A stretch of 9,328 bases of DNA from Lachnospiraceae bacterium UBA4381 (lineage in GTDB: Bacteria > Bacillota > Clostridia > Lachnospirales > Lachnospiraceae): the NCBI GenBank assembly GCA_002391105.1, contig DGRT01000121.1, positions 1 to 9,328 of the forward strand, in the 5' to 3' direction. Position numbers and translations under genes: made by a program. This document shows, piece by piece, positions 6,674 to 9,328 of this stretch; position 1 is the stretch's first letter, and every line of letters begins with the position of its first letter. Below the pieces are notes generated by a model. It did not search any database. It was not told the origin of the DNA and saw only the letters and a list, made by a program, of their open reading frames with translations.

Positions 6674-6919
6674 ATGAAAGAGGAGTTTTCAAGAACGCAG
6701 CTTCTATATGGTGCGGCTGCAATGGAACAGCTTTCCTCATGCCGTGTAGCGGTATTTGGGGTTGGCGGCGTAGGTGGATATGTTGTAGAGGCTCTTGTCC
6801 GTTCGGGGATAGGAGCTCTTGATCTTATTGATTTGAACTATTTGAGCGTGCCATGGAGCGGCATAGGGCAGAAAAGAGAGGTATGTGATGGTTACAGTTT
6901 TATGTTATGGAGATTCTAA
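6674..6919 (+). pseudogene. tcdA: truncated tRNA threonylcarbamoyladenosine dehydratase (TcdA/ThiF type)
   Basis: The ATG at 6674 follows TTAGGA at a 7-base spacing. The first ~55 residues match the start of TcdA (CsdL): FSRTQLLYGAAAMEQL, then the nucleotide-binding RVAVFGVGGVGGYVVEALVRSGIGALDLIDL. In intact proteins of about 250 residues this continues with the acidic D-D/N-D-T-V and N-x-N-R-Q segment. Here it changes to unrelated sequence (NYLSVPWSGIGQKRE...) and stops at 6919 inside the next gene. Only the first beta-alpha-beta unit of the Rossmann fold remains, so the product cannot be an active dehydratase (which converts t6A to cyclic t6A in tRNA). The break lies near 6830-6840 and looks like a deletion or recombination joint rather than a simple frameshift, because no later TcdA sequence follows in any frame. 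Confidence 0.8.
6832..6888 (+). pseudogene. possible 3' remnant of a lost gene upstream of the hydrolase
   Basis: In the frame starting at 6832 the sequence reads FELFERAMERHRAEKRGM and then stops at TGA 6886-6888. That stop shares one base with the ATG at 6888 (TGATG), a common arrangement for translationally coupled operon genes. The charged, helical tail looks like a real protein C-terminus. It probably belonged to a gene whose body was deleted when the tcdA fragment was joined here. Eighteen residues are too few to name a family. Confidence 0.3.
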
Positions 6920-7592
6920 TACGTATGGTTATGTTCCGGAGACAGGAATGAGATATCCGAGAAATGTGAGGTATCCTGGCAAGCTTCAGGAATTACTAGG
7001 CGACAGTTTTCAGGTGATTGAGGAGGGCTGCAACGGTCGAACTACAATCCATGACGATCCTGAGGATGGTTGGAAAAATGGACTTGATTACCTTAAACCT
7101 TGTCTTAACTCGCATAAGCCTGTTAATATAGTGATATTAATGCTTGGGAGTAATGATCTCAAGGCGACATTTGATCTGACTGCTGAGGAAATCGCCGATG
7201 GAGCGGGAGAACTGGTCAGCGTGATCCGCTCGTTCACGGAGGAAAAACAGGGCTTTATTCCTGAGATAATTCTTGTATCTCCACCGGAGCTTGGGGCGGG
7301 AATAAAGAATTCCCCGTTTTATGGTGCATTTGAAGAAAGTGCTGTTGAGGAGTCTAAGAAGTTTCCAGAGTTTTATAAGGCTGTGGCTGATAAGTATGGA
7401 TGTGTTTTTTTCAACGCGGCAGAGTATATCTATCCTTCAGAAGTTGATTCGTTGCACCTGACTGTCGAAGGACATCGGATACTGGCGGAAAAACTGAGTG
7501 AGGTGGTGAAAAAAATGGTTGAAGAAAAAGGGGCAGACTGGGAGCTGGAGCTTGAAATGAAAGGTGCAGACTGGGAGTTGGCATTGGTGTAG
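6888..7592 (+). CDS. SGNH/GDSL hydrolase, arylesterase-like
   Basis: This 234-residue protein starts at ATG 6888 with GAGAGG (6876-6881) six bases upstream; an in-frame GTG at 6885 is the less likely start. The catalytic blocks are clear: GDSNTYG with nucleophile S10 (block I), EEGCNGRTT near 45-53 (block II glycine), MLGSND with N89 (block III), and D187-S-L-H190 (block V). VRYPGKLQELLG, the DDP-x-D-G-W-x-N-G stretch and NIVILMLGSNDLKATF closely follow the Mycobacterium smegmatis arylesterase/acyltransferase type, a soluble esterase of about 216 residues. No signal peptide is present, so it should be cytoplasmic. The natural substrate is unknown, and small acyl esters are likely. The last ~22 residues are an extra acidic tail made of an 11-residue duplication. 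It is not obviously linked in function to its neighbours. Confidence 0.88.
   Translation: MVTVLCYGDSNTYGYVPETGMRYPRNVRYPGKLQELLGDSFQVIEEGCNGRTTIHDDPEDGWKNGLDYLKPCLNSHKPVNIVILMLGSNDLKATFDLTAEEIADGAGELVSVIRSFTEEKQGFIPEIILVSPPELGAGIKNSPFYGAFEESAVEESKKFPEFYKAVADKYGCVFFNAAEYIYPSEVDSLHLTVEGHRILAEKLSEVVKKMVEEKGADWELELEMKGADWELALV
7527..7581 (+). repeat. 33-bp-period duplication in the hydrolase C-terminus
   Basis: The 22-bp unit AAAGGGGCAGACTGGGAGCTGG (7527-7548) recurs with two changes at 7560-7581, a period of 33 bp or 11 codons. It encodes GADWELELEMK followed by GADWELALV and the stop. Related SGNH esterases end before this tail, so it looks like a recent in-frame slippage duplication. Confidence 0.75.
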
Positions 7593-7600
7593 GCGTCGGG

Positions 7601-7761
7601 AAGCCTGAGATGTCAGAAAGGGGTATGAGAATGAGACTTTGTATTGCATTATCTCCATGCAGAGCTTGAGGAGTCTGTGTGGAGGATATCCGTAGAAAAA
7701 ACGGAAATATAATCCTCAGGCTTTGCTCTTAGACTAGTTTAAGTACAAAAAAGGAGCAAAG
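7601..7761 (+). promoter_or_regulatory. translation attenuator controlling the MFS efflux gene
   Basis: Two stems exclude each other. Stem A pairs 7659-7672 (GCAGAGCTTGAGGA) with 7713-7726 (TCCTCAGGCTTTGC), 14 bp with two G-U. Stem B pairs 7721-7730 (CTTTGCTCTT) with 7752-7761 (AGGAGCAAAG), 10 bp with one G-U, and buries the AAGGAG ribosome binding site (7751-7756) of the gene at 7767. They share bases 7721-7726. A third pairing, AAGCCTGAG (7601-7609) with CTCAGGCTT (7715-7723), also competes with B. An inner hairpin TCCGT/ACGGA (7689-7693, 7701-7705) sits inside A. A ribosome finishing the leader ORF would cover the 5' strand of A and favour B (off); one stalled on the first codons would leave A free to form (on). 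No U-run is present, which points to translational rather than transcriptional control. No clear promoter was found; it may lie within the hydrolase gene. Confidence 0.65.
7631..7669 (+). CDS. 12-residue leader peptide MRLCIALSPCRA
   Basis: This short ORF is in the leader of the efflux gene. AAAGGGG (7617-7623) lies 7 bases before ATG 7631. In-frame ATGs at 7625 and 7610 would give MRMRL... and a longer form, but their spacing to a Shine-Dalgarno is poor. The stop TGA (7667-7669) lies inside the 5' strand of the anti-sequestering stem, as expected for a regulatory leader ORF. The MRL start is shared with the macrolide-stalling leaders of ErmD and MefA, where the next codon is Arg or Lys; here it is Cys. 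If translation began at 7625 the RMR order would supply an Arg-x-Arg motif. Its role as a drug-sensing stall peptide is inference from position and structure. Confidence 0.6.
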   Translation: MRLCIALSPCRA

Positions 7762-7766
7762 AAAAA

Positions 7767-9083
7767 ATGAATAATGAGATAAGAAATAATAATATTTCAA
7801 AAAATGGACTAAAGAATTTTTATATTCTTTGGAGTACGCAGAGCTTGTCGCAGCTGGGAAGTGCGATTACTGCATTTGCACTAACACTATGGCTCTATGA
7901 GAAGACAGGTTCAGCACTTAATACAGCGGCGCTTAGAGTTTTTACATATGCGCCTTATGTCATAATGAGTATATTTGCAGGAGCACTTACAGACAAGTTC
8001 GATAAGAAGAGGACTATGCTGATATGTGACCTTCTGGCGGCGCTTACTACAGTCACAGTGTTCGTGCTATATAGGACAGATACATTGGCAGTATGGCATC
8101 TATATCTGATAAATGCTGTGTCAGGGCTAATGAATACTGTTCAGCAGCCTGCGTCAGAAGTGGCTTATACGATGGTGATTCCGAAGGATTATTATCAGAA
8201 GACCAGTGGTCTGCAGCAGCTATCGAGATCTCTTGTGACAATAGGAAATCCGCTGATTGCAGCTGCGGTTTATGGACTTGCAGGATTAGATGCGGCAATA
8301 ATGATAGATCTTATATCATTTGCAGTAGCATTTATAGCACTTGCATGTTTCATAAATATTCCTGAAGTGCCTGAGAAGGAGGCAAATGAGGGAAGTGTCC
8401 TTAGTCTTGCTAAGGAAGGACTGGTGTACTTAAAAGATAATCCGTTGATCCTGTATATAATCCTATTCCTGGCGGGAGTAAATTTTATAGCTTCAGCTTT
8501 TGATGCCGTTCTTCCTGCATTTATCATTCCAAATCCCAGAGGCGGCAATTCCATTTATGGTATAGTAACGTCCTTTTCGGGAATTGCTATGGTAGGCGGA
8601 AGTCTTATAGCTATGGCTATGCCAAAGCCAAAGAACAGGGTAAGGGTTATATATGCATCAATGCTTTTCTCACTTGGAACAGAAAACTTCCTGCTGGCGT
8701 TTTCCAGAAGTCCGATTCTTTGGTGTATAGCAGAGATAATCGGGTGGATATTTGTTCCAGTAATGAGTACAAATCAGACTGTTATTATGAGAAATTCAAT
8801 CCCTGAAAGATTACAGGGAAGAGTATATGCCTGCAGAAATACATTGCAGTTCTTCACTATTCCTATTGGACTCCTCTTTGGCGGAGTTATGGTAGATGAA
8901 GTATGTGAGCCGATTATGAAAAATTCTGGTGAAACTCTTCAGTTTCTTTTCGGAAGTGGAAAGGGCTCAGGGGCAGCACTGATGCTATTCATTCTTGGAG
9001 TACTTGGAACTATAATGTGTCTCATTTTCGGGCAAATATTGAGCAAGTATGCAAAGGCTAAGAAGCTTGAGAGTGGAAAATAA
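7767..9083 (+). CDS. MFS drug-efflux transporter, Mef-like (DHA3 family)
   Basis: This 438-residue membrane protein starts at ATG 7767, 10 bases after AAGGAG (7751-7756). The N-terminus (NFYILWSTQSLSQLGSAITAFALTLWLYEKTGSA) and motif A between segments 2 and 3 (GALTDKFDKKR, 72-82) are typical of the DHA3 group that includes the macrolide exporters MefA/MefE. IPERLQGRVYACRNT (345-359) is a second family signature in the C-terminal half. Hydrophobic segments run throughout, consistent with 12 membrane helices, and length is normal. It would export drugs using the proton gradient across the cytoplasmic membrane. Substrate is not proven, but the leader ORF and sequestered ribosome binding site argue for induction by a ribosome-targeting antibiotic. 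It ends in a basic tail and is followed by a strong terminator, so it is the last gene of its transcript. Confidence 0.88.
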   Translation: MNNEIRNNNISKNGLKNFYILWSTQSLSQLGSAITAFALTLWLYEKTGSALNTAALRVFTYAPYVIMSIFAGALTDKFDKKRTMLICDLLAALTTVTVFVLYRTDTLAVWHLYLINAVSGLMNTVQQPASEVAYTMVIPKDYYQKTSGLQQLSRSLVTIGNPLIAAAVYGLAGLDAAIMIDLISFAVAFIALACFINIPEVPEKEANEGSVLSLAKEGLVYLKDNPLILYIILFLAGVNFIASAFDAVLPAFIIPNPRGGNSIYGIVTSFSGIAMVGGSLIAMAMPKPKNRVRVIYASMLFSLGTENFLLAFSRSPILWCIAEIIGWIFVPVMSTNQTVIMRNSIPERLQGRVYACRNTLQFFTIPIGLLFGGVMVDEVCEPIMKNSGETLQFLFGSGKGSGAALMLFILGVLGTIMCLIFGQILSKYAKAKKLESGK

Positions 9084-9096
9084 TAGTATTTTTTTG

Positions 9097-9128
9097 AAAT
9101 AGGGTGTCTTCACGGCACTCTATTTTTT
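9097..9128 (+). terminator. strong Rho-independent terminator of the efflux gene
   Basis: AAATAGGGTGTC (9097-9108) pairs with GGCACTCTATTT (9114-9125), 12 bp with two G-U pairs, loop TTCAC, and a T-run 9123-9128. It begins 13 bases after the stop codon at 9083. Confidence 0.88.
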
Positions 9129-9210
9129 GTGTAATTATGTGGCTTCGTATGGTAGACTATAAAATGTAGTTTTCAAATGGATGAGTTGGCTGTGGGAAAC
9201 AAATAAATAT

Positions 9211-9270
9211 TGATTTACTACCCAAAAAATGATAATTTTTAGGTAGTAAATCAAATGCGAGGTAGTAAAT
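9211..9270. promoter_or_regulatory. triple GGTAGTAAAT operator/hairpin before the Fic-like gene
   Basis: TGATTTACTACC (9211-9222) and GGTAGTAAATCA (9242-9253) form a perfect 12-bp inverted repeat, extended inside by A5/T5. A further direct copy, AGGTAGTAAAT, lies at 9260-9270, exactly 19 bp from the same 11-mer at 9241-9251 and ending at the base before the ATG. The last copy includes the GAGG Shine-Dalgarno (9259-9262). The left arm can therefore pair with either right-hand copy in RNA, or the three copies can act as protein-binding sites over the start region. Either would allow autoregulation. Confidence 0.65.
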
Positions 9271-9328
9271 ATGAGAAGGTATGATTATACATTTCTTATA
9301 AATCAAATCCCAGGAAATATAGTTGGAT
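9271..9328 (+). CDS. start of a probable Fic-family protein (3' end outside window)
   Basis: ATG 9271 has GAGG at 9259-9262, 8 bases upstream. The visible 19 residues, MRRYDYTFLINQIPGNIVG, match the common opening of Fic-domain proteins (M-[KR]-x-Y-[DN]-Y-x-F-L ... I-P-x-x-I-V). That opening belongs to the N-terminal helical region before the AMP-transferring Fic core. Fic proteins modify target proteins, usually by AMPylation; many from this group of bacteria also carry a C-terminal winged helix, which would suit autoregulation at the upstream repeats. The catalytic HPFxxGNG motif is outside the window, so neither activity nor intactness can be judged. Confidence 0.6.
   Translation, partial: MRRYDYTFLINQIPGNIVG

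Overview
The window reads as an AT-leaning Firmicutes chromosome segment. The closest match I can suggest from protein character, strong AGGAGG-type ribosome binding sites and gene content (DUF2804, zinc-ribbon membrane proteins, FucO-type alcohol dehydrogenase, OPT transporter with a PqqD partner) is the Lachnospiraceae, for example a Butyrivibrio-like rumen or gut anaerobe. That placement is inference. Every gene I can support lies on the + strand.

Layout. Positions 1-536 hold the C-terminal part of a DUF2804 protein. A 213-base gap follows, containing a 105-bp element with perfect 11-bp inverted ends. A membrane protein with two zinc ribbons (750-2036) comes next. A short gap then holds a 38-bp palindromic repeat and a second strong hairpin, and leads to a secreted/membrane protein of unknown function (2170-3018). 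A clear sigma-A promoter (3054-3082) drives a probable operon: fucO-like iron alcohol dehydrogenase (3142-4287), OPT oligopeptide transporter (about 4340-6250) and a PqqD-like protein (6269-6634), closed by a modest terminator. The second copy of the 38-bp palindrome overlaps the fucO stop codon.

Positions 6674-6919 look like a deletion scar. The first ~55 residues of a TcdA/ThiF-type dehydratase run into foreign sequence. In another frame the scar carries a short ORF tail whose stop overlaps the start of an SGNH hydrolase (6888-7592), the hallmark of a lost upstream operon partner. The hydrolase ends in an 11-residue tandem duplication.

The most interesting part is 7601-7766, upstream of a Mef-like (DHA3) drug-efflux MFS gene (7767-9083). 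A 12-codon leader ORF (MRLCIALSPCRA) with its own Shine-Dalgarno is followed by two mutually exclusive RNA stems. One is a 14-bp stem whose 5' strand is the end of the leader ORF. The other is a 10-bp stem that buries the Shine-Dalgarno of the efflux gene. This is the logic of antibiotic-induced translation attenuation: a ribosome stalled early in the leader would let the first stem form and free the efflux gene.

After a strong terminator (9097-9128), three copies of GGTAGTAAAT (one inverted, two direct) precede the start of a gene whose first 19 residues resemble Fic-family proteins. The last copy overlaps that gene's ribosome binding site, suggesting autoregulation.
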